A stretch of DNA of 38,893 nt, from the NCBI RefSeq assembly GCF_002632825.1, contig NZ_NJAJ01000035.1, positions 1-38,893 on the forward strand, written 5' to 3'. The translations under genes and the position numbers were made by a program. Positions 16,655-24,581 of the stretch are shown piece by piece. Origin of the DNA: Xenorhabdus stockiae (lineage in GTDB: Bacteria; Pseudomonadota; Gammaproteobacteria; Enterobacterales; Enterobacteriaceae). The notes under the pieces were generated by a model. That model ran no database searches and was not told where the DNA came from. It saw only the letters and a list, made by a program, of their open reading frames with translations. How positions within the stretch are numbered: the first letter of the stretch is position 1; every line of letters begins with the position of its first letter.

Positions 16655-17368
16655 ATGCTGCGGATTGATTTACACGTCCCTGATGATGAGTATGAGACAG
16701 TGCGGAAGCTAGGGGCACACTGGGATGCGGCCGCCCAAATCTGGTATATCGATGGCAGTTTTGATCCGGCGCCGTTTATGCACTGGCTGCCGTTTTACAA
16801 CCTCCACGCGGACTTTTGGTACCTCGCTCAGACCCGAACCGCCTGTTCTGGTTGTCATGAACACACAACGGTAACAGCATTCCTGCTACCTGCCGGGCAT
16901 AAAATGTTAGAAGTGAGTCATGAGGATAAATTCGATACTCAATGCGCACCATTAAAGCAGAATAGCCCGGCATTTCCGTTTTATTTGGTGGATATTCCGA
17001 CCATCGTGCGCAATGTGTTATCCGGCTTTCACCACACCCTGCGCAAAACCGTCAGTTCGCGATTAAACCGGTCACACTGGATAAATCATTGTGAACATTG
17101 TGGCGCACAGCAGGATGATACCAACCTATTTGCTGAAATCGGTGGAGCGTTTTTTCCCACGACCAAAAAGCAGGCGGCGGCTATTCAGCTGCACCGGATT
17201 GATCTGCCTTTTTTGGGATATTGTGAAGATATATCGCATCAGCTGCGTTTGCATACTGGGTTGGAGAATATGCCGCCGAGTACGGATAAAAGCAAAGCCT
17301 ACACCGCCGGAGATTGGTTCGAATGTATGACGCAGGTAGTAAATATACCATCAAAGTACCCGCATTAA
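16655..17368 (+). CDS. DUF5710-type zinc-motif protein
   Basis: 237 aa, AAGGA upstream of the ATG. Residues 1-45 resemble the DUF5710 module found at the ends of mobile-element primases and DNA-processing proteins (LRIDLHVPDDEYETVRKLGAHWDAA, then WYIDG). Two Cys pairs follow: CSGC near residue 63 and CEHC near 147, likely zinc-binding. It is transcribed against the surrounding transfer genes, between RAQPRD and TIGR03747, a spot that commonly carries cargo. A strong hairpin follows it. The function is unknown. A nucleic-acid role is an inference from the domain company. Confidence 0.7.
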   Translation: MLRIDLHVPDDEYETVRKLGAHWDAAAQIWYIDGSFDPAPFMHWLPFYNLHADFWYLAQTRTACSGCHEHTTVTAFLLPAGHKMLEVSHEDKFDTQCAPLKQNSPAFPFYLVDIPTIVRNVLSGFHHTLRKTVSSRLNRSHWINHCEHCGAQQDDTNLFAEIGGAFFPTTKKQAAAIQLHRIDLPFLGYCEDISHQLRLHTGLENMPPSTDKSKAYTAGDWFECMTQVVNIPSKYPH

Positions 17369-17384
17369 CCTGAAAAACTGACGC

Positions 17385-17397
17385 GCCGCCATGCGGC
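17385..17397 (+). repeat. Short GC hairpin after the DUF5710-type gene
   Basis: GCCGC (17385-17389) and GCGGC (17393-17397) pair around a CAT loop, directly before the larger hairpin at 17404. The two together form a tandem stem-loop. Confidence 0.4.
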
Positions 17398-17403
17398 TTG
17401 TCT

Positions 17404-17452
17404 GCTGACGTTGAAATGCAAAACAAAAACCGTTTTGCATGCCATCGTCAGC
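17404..17452. repeat. Long two-part hairpin
   Basis: GCTGACG (17404-17410) pairs with CGTCAGC (17446-17452), and inside it ATGCAAAAC (17416-17424) pairs with GTTTTGCAT (17432-17440), with a symmetric 5/5 internal loop and a 7-base apical loop. All 16 pairs are perfect, so no wobble indicates the transcribed strand. It may terminate the DUF5710-type gene, protect its RNA, or be a protein-binding DNA site. Confidence 0.6.
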
Positions 17453-17602
17453 GATATTTTAAATGTAATAACAACCACTCAAAAATAACTTTGGATATGT
17501 TTAATTATTGTTAAAACATTAAATGTTAAAATATTAATACAAATAAATCGCAGAGAAATAAACTTTATAAATTCATTAACTAATTATGAAAATGAGGTGT
17601 AA
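17453..17602. other. AT-rich gap before the small membrane gene
   Basis: No gene is seen. Strong A/T bias, unlike the flanking ICE backbone, suggests that this stretch arrived together with the membrane-protein gene. GAGGTG (17593-17598) precedes the next ATG. Confidence 0.4.
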
Positions 17603-17929
17603 ATGTATAATTCAAAGTTATTTCCCTTCAATTTATTTCCCTTATTGTGTATATATTCACATGCGATATTAATTATAGGATATATTGCAATGATTAACTA
17701 TTTTATCGTATATCTACAATGGAATGAAATAGTATCTATTGTATTACCTGTAATCATATGGATATTTTTTAGAATAGGAATAACAATAATAATAGTTACA
17801 CTACTAGGTATACTTGGTGCAGTCAATGTATGGCATTTCAGTTGGTTAGAATCAATATTATTATTTACTTCTCCTGAAATTGGATCCATTATTTTCATGC
17901 TGTTTCTTTTTTCCTCAGAAAGAGGATAA
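17603..17929 (+). CDS. Hypothetical small membrane protein
   Basis: 108 aa, almost entirely hydrophobic with three or four predicted membrane segments (for example LLCIYSHAILIIGYIAMI and ITIIIVTLLGILGAV). GAGGTG lies five bases before the ATG. Very AT-rich compared with the flanking transfer genes and on the opposite strand, so probably recent cargo. No family was recognised. Confidence 0.55.
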   Translation: MYNSKLFPFNLFPLLCIYSHAILIIGYIAMINYFIVYLQWNEIVSIVLPVIIWIFFRIGITIIIVTLLGILGAVNVWHFSWLESILLFTSPEIGSIIFMLFLFSSERG

Positions 17930-18001
17930 AAAGACTTACTTCCACCCGACTAACGGATAAATAGGAAAAATTCAACTTTTTTGTATTTCACTATTCGGTA
18001 C

Positions 18002-18760
18002 TCATATATATTTTTTAAACATCGATGTCGTGATCACCACCGCCATCCCCAGCAAGAGTGTCGCAGGCAGCAATATCACCGTGGGATACACCACATCCGG
18101 CCACGATAAATACAGCACACAAGGAATGGTATAGGCCGGTTTTATCCCTCGTTTGGCATGATGATAAACAAAACTGGATTCATAGCCAGCCCCGTAACGG
18201 CGTAAATCCCGTCGTCCCAGTCCATCAACCAGCGCGACCAACACTACCATCACAAACAGCGGAACGGACAGCCCCAGAATTGCAAGCCGGATCAGCGTCA
18301 CCATCGTGATAAACACCGTCGCCAGCGCATATTCCCGCAAATAACCCGATATATCCTGTAATACCCCATTGAATTCACGTATAAAATCATTGTGGCTATT
18401 AAGCTGATATTGGTGCTGCCCCTGTATCCAGTGCAGAAAACCACTGTCGACAAACAGCCATTGATACGCCTGCATCAACCACTCAGAGACCGTCTGTGAC
18501 GGTTCAGACAATAACAGACTCCGGGTAAATTCCGTGGATAAAAATTGCAGCTCGGTTTTCATCATCGTCTGGCTGTGAGCCGCGCCCTCATCCGGCCAGA
18601 AAAAAGCCATACCCAAATATTCCAGTAACAGGCTGAACAGCCACGACATCACAATAAAGCCAATAAGTTGCCACGGCCATTCCCATAGCGCACGATACAG
18701 CAAGCCATGCCTGCGGGGCGGTTGGGAAGGCTGACGGGACGGGTTTTCTGACGGTGCCAT
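18002..18760 (-). CDS. TIGR03747 conjugative element membrane protein
   Basis: 252 aa with a Pro-rich N-terminus (PSRQPSQPPRRHG), transmembrane segments near residues 30-55, 145-165 and 170-185, and one at the C-terminus (VILLPATLLLGMAVVITTS). GLGRRDLRRYGAGYESSFVYHHAKR is typical of the family. It follows TraD by 9 bp, as in related elements, and is thought to work with the coupling protein at the inner membrane. Confidence 0.88.
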   Translation of the reverse strand: MAPSENPSRQPSQPPRRHGLLYRALWEWPWQLIGFIVMSWLFSLLLEYLGMAFFWPDEGAAHSQTMMKTELQFLSTEFTRSLLLSEPSQTVSEWLMQAYQWLFVDSGFLHWIQGQHQYQLNSHNDFIREFNGVLQDISGYLREYALATVFITMVTLIRLAILGLSVPLFVMVVLVALVDGLGRRDLRRYGAGYESSFVYHHAKRGIKPAYTIPCVLYLSWPDVVYPTVILLPATLLLGMAVVITTSMFKKYI

Positions 18761-18769
18761 GACGTGAAA

Positions 18770-20833
18770 TTACCCCTTCTCTTTCCACCAGTTTTCACTG
18801 GTACGATAGTGCCGCCGCATATGCTCAGCGATGTTCTGCAAACTTGCCGGCATCAGGGCATCATTGTCATCGCCGGTGGGCAAAGGCATACGAATTTTCC
18901 ACAACTGCCCGCCCTCCAATAAGGCGAATGCCTGTCCTTTCGGCAGGTTAATCATCTCAGCAGGCGTCACCAGTGGCGTTTTGACCGTGCCGACCCTGTC
19001 CTGTGTAGACGAGGTAAAATCCTGCCCCTGCTCGACATCGGCAATATCCGAGTGCCCTGAGACCAGTGTCTTGCTGTAGATTTCCACTTCGGGCAACTGG
19101 CTGGTGAGCAGTTCTGCCGTCCGGTTATCCCGTACCCGCAGCATAATCAGGGTATTAAAGTTACCAATCACCTGCGCGGTTTTGGCCGAGCTTCCGATAC
19201 GGGCTTCGATATCCGAGGAGGTCTGGGTATAGGCCGTCACCTGCATACCGGCACCCCCGCCTTTATTAATCAGCGGGATAAACTCATCGCCCATCAGTTC
19301 ATTGAATTCGTCACAATGCAGGTTAATTGCGAGCTTGCCGTCCTGGCGCACCGGCAACCCTGCATTCATGCCATATTTATAAATCTGCCCAGCCACACTG
19401 ACCAGATCCGCAAACATGCTGTTGCCCACCGCCGAGGCCACATCACTGTCAGACAGTGCATCCAGTCCGATATAAACAATGCCGTTTTTGCGGATCACCT
19501 GTTCCCAGTCGAAAATGGGGCGCAAGTCCGCCATATTGAGATAATCCGGTGATAACAACTCTGAGATTTTTCCTGTGGTCAGTTTTTCCAGCAGAGGCAG
19601 TAGCGAGGCGACAATTTTATCAAAATAGGTGCGGTCATAACGCACAGCTGAACGTAACCCGTCCAGAATGGGGTCATAGAGCTGTTTACCTGCCTCAGAG
19701 CTGAGCGTCATTTCCATTGCCCACAGCCGGAGCGCATCCGGCTGCCCCTGCATATTGCGCGGGATATCTTTTTCTTTCAGCTTGCCGAAAGTTTGATTGA
19801 TTTGTTCCAGCAGCGCAGGCTCCCTGTCTGCCATTACTTTAGTGGCATAGAGCTGATATAGTTCGCTGATATTATTGACGTAACGCGTAATAAGCGTGTA
19901 ATCCGGTCGGTGCCCCAGCGCCACCAACGCACGGGCGACAATATTGACAAACCGCCAGGCAAATTCCCGGAACGCCGCACTGTTGCCTTCGCCACTCAAT
20001 TGCCCCGCCAGACGGGAAGCGACTTCGGAGACCCGACCAAACCGCCCGACCGCATTATAACGGGCTGAAATCTCCGGCCAGCCCAGATGAAAGAGGGACA
20101 GTTCACTGCCACGTCCGGCCCGGTGGGCTTCTGCCCAGATGCGCCTTAACAGGTCGGCATCCCCTTTGGGATCAAAGACAATCACTACCTCGCCCCGCCG
20201 GATATCCTGCGTGATCAGCAGTTCAGCCAGCCGGGTTTTTCCTACACGAGTCGTCCCCATGACTAAGGTATGCCCGACCCGCTCACGCAGATCCATAAAC
20301 ACTTCGGCTTCCTGCGGTTCAATACCGTGGATCATGGAATTGCCCCCAACCGGAGGCAATGGTCGCACCGGATTAAAGGGCGAATCCCGGCGTAACAACG
20401 CAGATAACTGAGGCCAGCGGTATTCGGTTCGATGCTCCAGTAAACGGGTAAGCTGATAAACCTGAGAGGGTTGCACAAATCGTTCGACTTCCGGTCGCCG
20501 CGTATCCTGCAAACGCTGGGTATGCTTCTGCTGCCAGCGAAAACCCCGGCCCAGAAACAAACGTTGATGACTGACGGGAATGTGTTTTGTGCTCATCTGG
20601 TAACGCGGTAATCGGCTCAGATTTCGGCGATAGCGGATAACCTGAATGCCCTGCCAGGTGCGTATTATCGCTAATACAGTAAAACCCCCTGCCATCACAT
20701 AGCTGACGGAGGGTGCCAGTGCAATCGCCCAGGGAGCCCGAATGCAGATAAATGCGGCAACCGCTGAAACCACAGCGGTATTCAGCTCAACAGCCGGACG
20801 CAGCAGGGCTTCAACCACATAACGATGGCTCAT
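18770..20833 (-). CDS. traD: Conjugative coupling ATPase TraD (PFGI-1 class)
   Basis: 687 aa. An N-terminal membrane region (two helices, ~15-60) is followed by the VirD4/TraD-type motor: Walker A GTTRVGKT at about residue 191, a nearby VVIVFDPKGD strand (~219), the second acidic motif LHCDEFNELM at about 505, and an arginine-rich AKTAQVIGNFNTLIMLRVRDN region. It brings the relaxase-DNA complex to the secretion channel. The ATG overlaps TIGR03765 as ATGA (20830-20833). No frame disruption was seen. Confidence 0.92.
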   Translation of the reverse strand: MSHRYVVEALLRPAVELNTAVVSAVAAFICIRAPWAIALAPSVSYVMAGGFTVLAIIRTWQGIQVIRYRRNLSRLPRYQMSTKHIPVSHQRLFLGRGFRWQQKHTQRLQDTRRPEVERFVQPSQVYQLTRLLEHRTEYRWPQLSALLRRDSPFNPVRPLPPVGGNSMIHGIEPQEAEVFMDLRERVGHTLVMGTTRVGKTRLAELLITQDIRRGEVVIVFDPKGDADLLRRIWAEAHRAGRGSELSLFHLGWPEISARYNAVGRFGRVSEVASRLAGQLSGEGNSAAFREFAWRFVNIVARALVALGHRPDYTLITRYVNNISELYQLYATKVMADREPALLEQINQTFGKLKEKDIPRNMQGQPDALRLWAMEMTLSSEAGKQLYDPILDGLRSAVRYDRTYFDKIVASLLPLLEKLTTGKISELLSPDYLNMADLRPIFDWEQVIRKNGIVYIGLDALSDSDVASAVGNSMFADLVSVAGQIYKYGMNAGLPVRQDGKLAINLHCDEFNELMGDEFIPLINKGGGAGMQVTAYTQTSSDIEARIGSSAKTAQVIGNFNTLIMLRVRDNRTAELLTSQLPEVEIYSKTLVSGHSDIADVEQGQDFTSSTQDRVGTVKTPLVTPAEMINLPKGQAFALLEGGQLWKIRMPLPTGDDNDALMPASLQNIAEHMRRHYRTSENWWKEKG

Positions 20834-21348
20834 AGTGAGGGCTGCTGAGAAAGTTGAGTTTCGGTGATCAACACCGGATAATGTTGCAGTTGCAAGCGTC
20901 GGGCCAGCTCTGTGCCGGAAGCCGGTGATAACAGGATATCCGGTGCTAAAGCGCGCAGTGACTGTAATCCAGTCATTGTACTGACATTAACGACCAGTCC
21001 CATCGCGTGCAATTGTGCCAGACGGGCTGCATGCTGACTTAGCCACTGACGAGAGTCAGGATCATCGCCAATCAAAAATAACGCGCCAATCCCCGGCAAT
21101 TGCAGTGAGCGGTTTACTATTTTTCCCGGTGTCAGTTCCGGTGTGTTAACCGGTAGCATGGCTGCTCCCCCCGCCACTTCTGGCGAGAAAGGGTGTGATT
21201 GTGCAGAACGATAATTCGGCTGGGCATTAATGCTTTCATAAAAGGGCGAGGCATCTTTGCCGCCTAAATCGGCAATCACGTTCAGTTCGGCATGACCGGT
21301 CGTCATCCATAACAGACCGATAATGGGAAATACGCTCAGCCGTTTCAT
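20830..21348 (-). CDS. TIGR03765 conjugative element protein
   Basis: 172 aa from the ATG at 21348 (ATGA overlap with TIGR03759). An in-frame ATG at 21369 lies inside the neighbour. Signal peptide to TTGHA, then LNVIADLGGKDASPFYESI and FSPEVAGGAAMLPVNTPELTPG, the PFL_4695 pattern. Exported protein of unknown precise function, placed just before TraD as in related elements. The lytic transglycosylase gene often found next to it is absent here. Confidence 0.85.
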   Translation of the reverse strand: MKRLSVFPIIGLLWMTTGHAELNVIADLGGKDASPFYESINAQPNYRSAQSHPFSPEVAGGAAMLPVNTPELTPGKIVNRSLQLPGIGALFLIGDDPDSRQWLSQHAARLAQLHAMGLVVNVSTMTGLQSLRALAPDILLSPASGTELARRLQLQHYPVLITETQLSQQPSL

Positions 21349-22043
21349 TGTAATGAAGTGACCTGCCATCCCTGCTCCCCTTGTCGTAATAATGCCGGCA
21401 TCAATCCTTTACCAAACCGGAACCAGTATCCCGCATCATGATTCAGCGTGATTTGTCGGTTACGGACCTGCTCAACCGGAATATGATGCGTTTTAGCCCA
21501 CTGCCGTAAGGTGTCATCATTACGTTGGCTGTCGACCAGATAGATATCCACCGGCTGCTTTGCCGCCAGCACTTCGGCCAAACGGGTGTCACATTGCGGG
21601 CAATCTTTGGCTCTGACAAACAATGCCAGCCGACCGTTTGCTTCATCCGATTTTTCCATATTGACCGGCAAAACATCAGTGAATAGTCGCTGCCAGGCCG
21701 CATTCACTTCCCGTTGGAAACGCAGCTCTTTTTCGGTGCGGGCAAACTCTGCCTTAACCCACTGTTCAGCATAACGGCGGCGCTCGACATCGCTTTCGGC
21801 TTCAATCCCTAATGCGGTCAACGGATCAAGCCCCGGTGACCAAAGACCCCGTGGCCCGTTCATCAGGTGCTGATAACGCTGATATTCATCGGCACTTAAC
21901 TGCCACTGTTCAGCCTGACTTTTCAGGGATTGCGACTGGCTTTCTGTCGTTCGTGTCTGCTGTGAAGCTAACGGTGTCGGCGTGACTGCCCAGACCGGAC
22001 TGCTCAGCAGCCATACCAACACACCGAGCGGGTGTAATTTCAT
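21345..22043 (-). CDS. TIGR03759 conjugative element protein
   Basis: 232 aa with a signal peptide to SSPVWA. QWQLSADEYQRYQHLMNGPRG followed by LDPLTALGIEA is the family signature. A C-terminal thioredoxin-like region contains CPQC (DCPQCDTRL), a candidate redox pair in the periplasm. Overlaps PilL at its start and TIGR03765 at its end. Confidence 0.88.
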   Translation of the reverse strand: MKLHPLGVLVWLLSSPVWAVTPTPLASQQTRTTESQSQSLKSQAEQWQLSADEYQRYQHLMNGPRGLWSPGLDPLTALGIEAESDVERRRYAEQWVKAEFARTEKELRFQREVNAAWQRLFTDVLPVNMEKSDEANGRLALFVRAKDCPQCDTRLAEVLAAKQPVDIYLVDSQRNDDTLRQWAKTHHIPVEQVRNRQITLNHDAGYWFRFGKGLMPALLRQGEQGWQVTSLQ

Positions 22044-22585
22044 CAGCGCCCTCCCGACTGAGTAGATTTAGCCGGAGCTGGGAGCTGATAGCCCTGTCGC
22101 AAATGGTGACAAACAACACGTTGCACCTCATCCACTTCCAGTTGCCAGGCCGGACCTGCCATCACCTGCAATGCTGTGCGTAACCGAATCGGACCCAACT
22201 GCGCGTGTACGGATGGCAGCGGTTGGTGATATAAGATGTCATTCCTCTTGTCAGGTACACAGAGTGCGTAGCCGGATTGACGCAGTACATAGCGCATGGC
22301 ATCAGCCACCGTGGGGTTCTGGGATGTGGGGAGCTGAATATCAATCAACTGGGAAAGTGGATCACGCTGCGCTGCTGTCGGGTCGGTACTGACCAGCACA
22401 TAGCGCCCGTAGCGGACGATTTCGGGTGTTTGCTGATAAATATCCGGTGAAACCGACTGCACATTTTGTGTCAGCGTCACGGAAGAAAAACTATTTTGGG
22501 AAGATTGAGGTAGCGGTTGTTTTACGGGGACCTTGCATCCCGTCAGCATGACCGCAATTAAGCCGATTAACACCGTTATTTTCAT
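22043..22585 (-). CDS. PilL-like lipoprotein (PFGI-1 class)
   Basis: 180 aa. Lipoprotein signal with lipobox MLTGC (Cys at about residue 17), then PEIVRYGRYVLVSTDPTAAQRDPL, matching the N-terminal domain of ICE PilL proteins, and a secretin-N-like C-terminal part (VADAMRYVLRQSGYALC, LRTALQVMAGPAW). It is the first gene of the leftward transfer operon, behind a promoter with a large dyad. No type IV pilus genes (pilN-V) accompany it here. Confidence 0.85.
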   Translation of the reverse strand: MKITVLIGLIAVMLTGCKVPVKQPLPQSSQNSFSSVTLTQNVQSVSPDIYQQTPEIVRYGRYVLVSTDPTAAQRDPLSQLIDIQLPTSQNPTVADAMRYVLRQSGYALCVPDKRNDILYHQPLPSVHAQLGPIRLRTALQVMAGPAWQLEVDEVQRVVCHHLRQGYQLPAPAKSTQSGGR

Positions 22586-22593
22586 ACCAAATA

Positions 22594-22637
22594 GGTTCCT
22601 GCTCAGTCATAAAATAATCCTGACTATGCAAGGAACC
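22594..22637. promoter_or_regulatory. Dyad in the pilL promoter region, candidate operator
   Basis: GGTTCC (22594-22599) and GGAACC (22632-22637) enclose AGTCA (22605-22609) and TGACT (22621-22625). All four arms are symmetric about the same centre. It covers the region just downstream of the proposed -10. The adjacent Ner-like regulator is a plausible ligand, which is inference only. Confidence 0.5.
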
Positions 22638-22664
22638 CTATAATGTATTCAATGAACAACTCAA
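22637..22664 (-). promoter_or_regulatory. Putative pilL/transfer operon promoter
   Basis: On the minus strand, TTGAGT (22664-22659) and TATAGG (22642-22637) are separated by 16 bp, about 50 bp upstream of the pilL ATG. Sigma-70-like but not a strong match. Confidence 0.4.
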
Positions 22665-22750
22665 TTATGTTTGCTGAAAATAAAAATACTGAAACAAAAA
22701 AGAATGGATAGCCTCTGAACAGGTATTATCACATTGATGATATCAGCGCG

Positions 22751-23038
22751 TTATTCAACCTCTGGCTGGCTTTCATCAACCGGCTGGCGCACTTTTCGCT
22801 CAATAAAATTGCCGTAGTCATCGAAATAACGGCTGGGCCAGATTTCAGAGGGTTCCATTCCCAAACGAGTCGCGATGATGAGTTCCCCCTTCGGCCATGA
22901 GCGGGATAAGGTATTTGCCAGAGTAGAAGAACTGAGTCCCGATTCGCGGGATAAAGCGGCGAGTGTCGTACCACGCTTGCGTAATGCACAAATAATTTCG
23001 GCTGGGTGCCAGTCTTGCTGAGTGTGAATCATCGTCAT
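22751..23038 (-). CDS. Ner/Nlp-like DNA-binding regulator
   Basis: 95 aa. Helix-turn-helix of the Ner/SfsB type: WHPAEIICALRKRGTTLAALS, then GLSSSTLANTLSRSWPKGE and ATRLGMEPSEIWPSRY, with the family's IWPSRY end. Phage Mu Ner is the best-known member. AGGGG precedes the ATG. It lies just upstream of pilL on the same strand and downstream of the structured RNA, which is on the opposite strand, so it is a likely controller of the transfer operon. Confidence 0.85.
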   Translation of the reverse strand: MTMIHTQQDWHPAEIICALRKRGTTLAALSRESGLSSSTLANTLSRSWPKGELIIATRLGMEPSEIWPSRYFDDYGNFIERKVRQPVDESQPEVE

Positions 23039-23070
23039 ACCTGCTTCCCCTTCTGTAGATTATTGGTGGT

Positions 23071-23246
23071 GGTTCAGACAGGGATCTCACTACCGGGAGT
23101 AACCTTCCGGCGAGGCCGAAACCTCCCCTGCCTGAACCGCCATTGAAAGGGCGATAACAGGCGCACTGGCAGAAAATTCCTACCAGTGGGTTACTCTTAG
23201 CAAGGGTGAGATTCCTTGACTATCGGATTTTGCCGATAGCGTTTTT
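23071..23246 (+). ncRNA. Structured RNA candidate with intrinsic terminator
   Basis: P1 pairs 23081-23090 with 23206-23215 (10 bp, one G-U). Nested P2 pairs 23097-23104 with 23189-23196 (8 bp Watson-Crick, two further G-U possible). Inside are three hairpins: P3 (23108-23111/23115-23118, GAG loop), P4 (23130-23134/23158-23162 with inner 23138-23141/23150-23153) and P5 (23164-23169/23183-23188), which abuts P2 directly. A terminator hairpin follows at 23220. The wobble pairs would be A-C mismatches on the other strand, supporting + strand transcription. An alternative stem (23071-23077/23132-23138 plus 23079-23083/23126-23130) excludes P1 and P4, so the RNA could switch. No protein frame explains the region. 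It could be a free RNA, an attenuator for the ATPase operon, or an antisense leader to the Ner-like gene. Confidence 0.6.
23220..23246 (+). terminator. Intrinsic terminator of the structured RNA
   Basis: CTATCGG (23220-23226) and CCGATAG (23233-23239) form a perfect 7-bp stem with loop ATTTTG, followed by CG and five T. No T-run follows on the other strand, so it acts rightward. Confidence 0.75.
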
Positions 23247-23489
23247 ACTTTAACGAATTACGTTATCTAATTCAATAATCGAACGTGTAAGTTTAACAAG
23301 TAAATAAAATGGCAGGGTTATACCTTCTGCTCAGATTTAAAGAACAAAAAACTGCCTATTTGCGCATTCTCTAAAATAAGAGACTCCGCGTGGCAGGTGT
23401 ACTTACCCAAGATGATATCCATCAGACCACCGTCAGAAAAGTGTATAATAAGGCACAATTGAGTCACATGATGCTGAAAAGGCAAGATT
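23247..23489. other. Leader region of the ATPase/DUF4276 operon
   Basis: No gene is seen. TATAAT at 23444-23449 is a good -10 hexamer 41 bp before the ATPase ATG, with no clear -35. A small CTCT/AGAG hairpin lies near 23371-23384. Confidence 0.4.
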
Positions 23490-24581
23490 ATGAAACCAAT
23501 AACGAATAATGACCACTTAAGCAGAATTAAGATAACAGGCTACAAATCTATCGCAAAATGTGATTTACCAATGGGAAGCCTGAATGTCCTTATTGGGGCC
23601 AATGGCGCCGGAAAATCCAATTTCATCAGTTTCTTTCGTTTATCCGCCGTACTACTCGATCAGCGCTTACAATCCCTTGTTGGAAAAATGGGGGGACCCG
23701 ACACGTTATTGCACTTTGGTCGTAAAAAAACCGAGTGTATGAGTGCCGCGCTTTCTTTTGGCCATAATGGTTATAAATTTGAGCTGGAACCCACTAATGA
23801 TAACCGTATGATGTTCCGCCATGAATCACTCCTTGGCGACAGCAAGAGAGAGTATGATATTGGAGCCGGACATTTTGAATCTCAGGTCAATCAGCATCAT
23901 GCGAATCTCGAAAATGACACCTTGCCGATCACACTTCGTTGGCGGGTATACCATTTTCATGACACGAGTGACAGTGCCAAAGTCAAACAAACCCACCGTA
24001 TTAATGACAATGATTATCTGCGGGAAGATGGGGCTAATTTAGCGGCGTTTTTGTATCGCCTGCAAAAACACCATCAGCAGCATTACACCCGCATTATCAA
24101 AACCATCCAGATGGTTGCCCCTTTTTTTGGTGATTTTTACCTGCGGCCTACGCCGGATAATGCCGACTATATTCAACTTGAATGGACAGAAAAAGAGCAG
24201 GATATTCCTTTTAAAGCCAGTGAATTATCGGATGGCACGCTGCGCTTTATTTTATTAACAACAGTGCTGCTACAACCTGAAGCGTACATGCCCGACTCCA
24301 TTATTATTGATGAACCTGAGCTCGGACTCCATCCTTATGCAATCAACGTACTGGCTGGTCTGATTAAAAATGCCAGTAATCAACACCAACTGATTATTTC
24401 TACTCAGTCGGTTGAGCTGGTTAATCAGTTTGATGCTGATGACCTGATTGTGGTCGACAAACAACAAGGCGCTTCCACTTTTAAGCGACTGGATAATGAA
24501 ACTCTGTCCGAATGGCTTGAAGACTATAGCCTGGGTGAATTATGGAAGAAAAACTTACTCGGCGGGAGACCACAACGATGA
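23490..24581 (+). CDS. AAA ATPase of a putative phage-defence pair
   Basis: 363 aa, AAA_21/SMC-like ATPase. ITGYKSIAKCDLPMGSLNVLIG leads into Walker A GANGAGKS (residues 37-44). The ABC-type signature is ELSDGTLRF and Walker B is SIIIDEPELGLHP (Asp274, Glu275), followed by LIISTQSVELVNQF with a switch-like region. No nuclease domain is fused. The partner gene overlaps by 4 bp (ATGA). An ATPase of this type coupled to a DUF4276 protein is the arrangement of AbiL-type and related abortive-infection modules. It is transcribed against the flanking transfer genes and replaces nothing recognisable, so it appears to be an inserted cargo module. Confidence 0.85.
   Translation: MKPITNNDHLSRIKITGYKSIAKCDLPMGSLNVLIGANGAGKSNFISFFRLSAVLLDQRLQSLVGKMGGPDTLLHFGRKKTECMSAALSFGHNGYKFELEPTNDNRMMFRHESLLGDSKREYDIGAGHFESQVNQHHANLENDTLPITLRWRVYHFHDTSDSAKVKQTHRINDNDYLREDGANLAAFLYRLQKHHQQHYTRIIKTIQMVAPFFGDFYLRPTPDNADYIQLEWTEKEQDIPFKASELSDGTLRFILLTTVLLQPEAYMPDSIIIDEPELGLHPYAINVLAGLIKNASNQHQLIISTQSVELVNQFDADDLIVVDKQQGASTFKRLDNETLSEWLEDYSLGELWKKNLLGGRPQR

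Noticed and set aside
23071-23246. Retron non-coding RNA
   Set aside because: No reverse transcriptase gene lies nearby, and the terminator-ended multiloop does not resemble an msr/msd pair.
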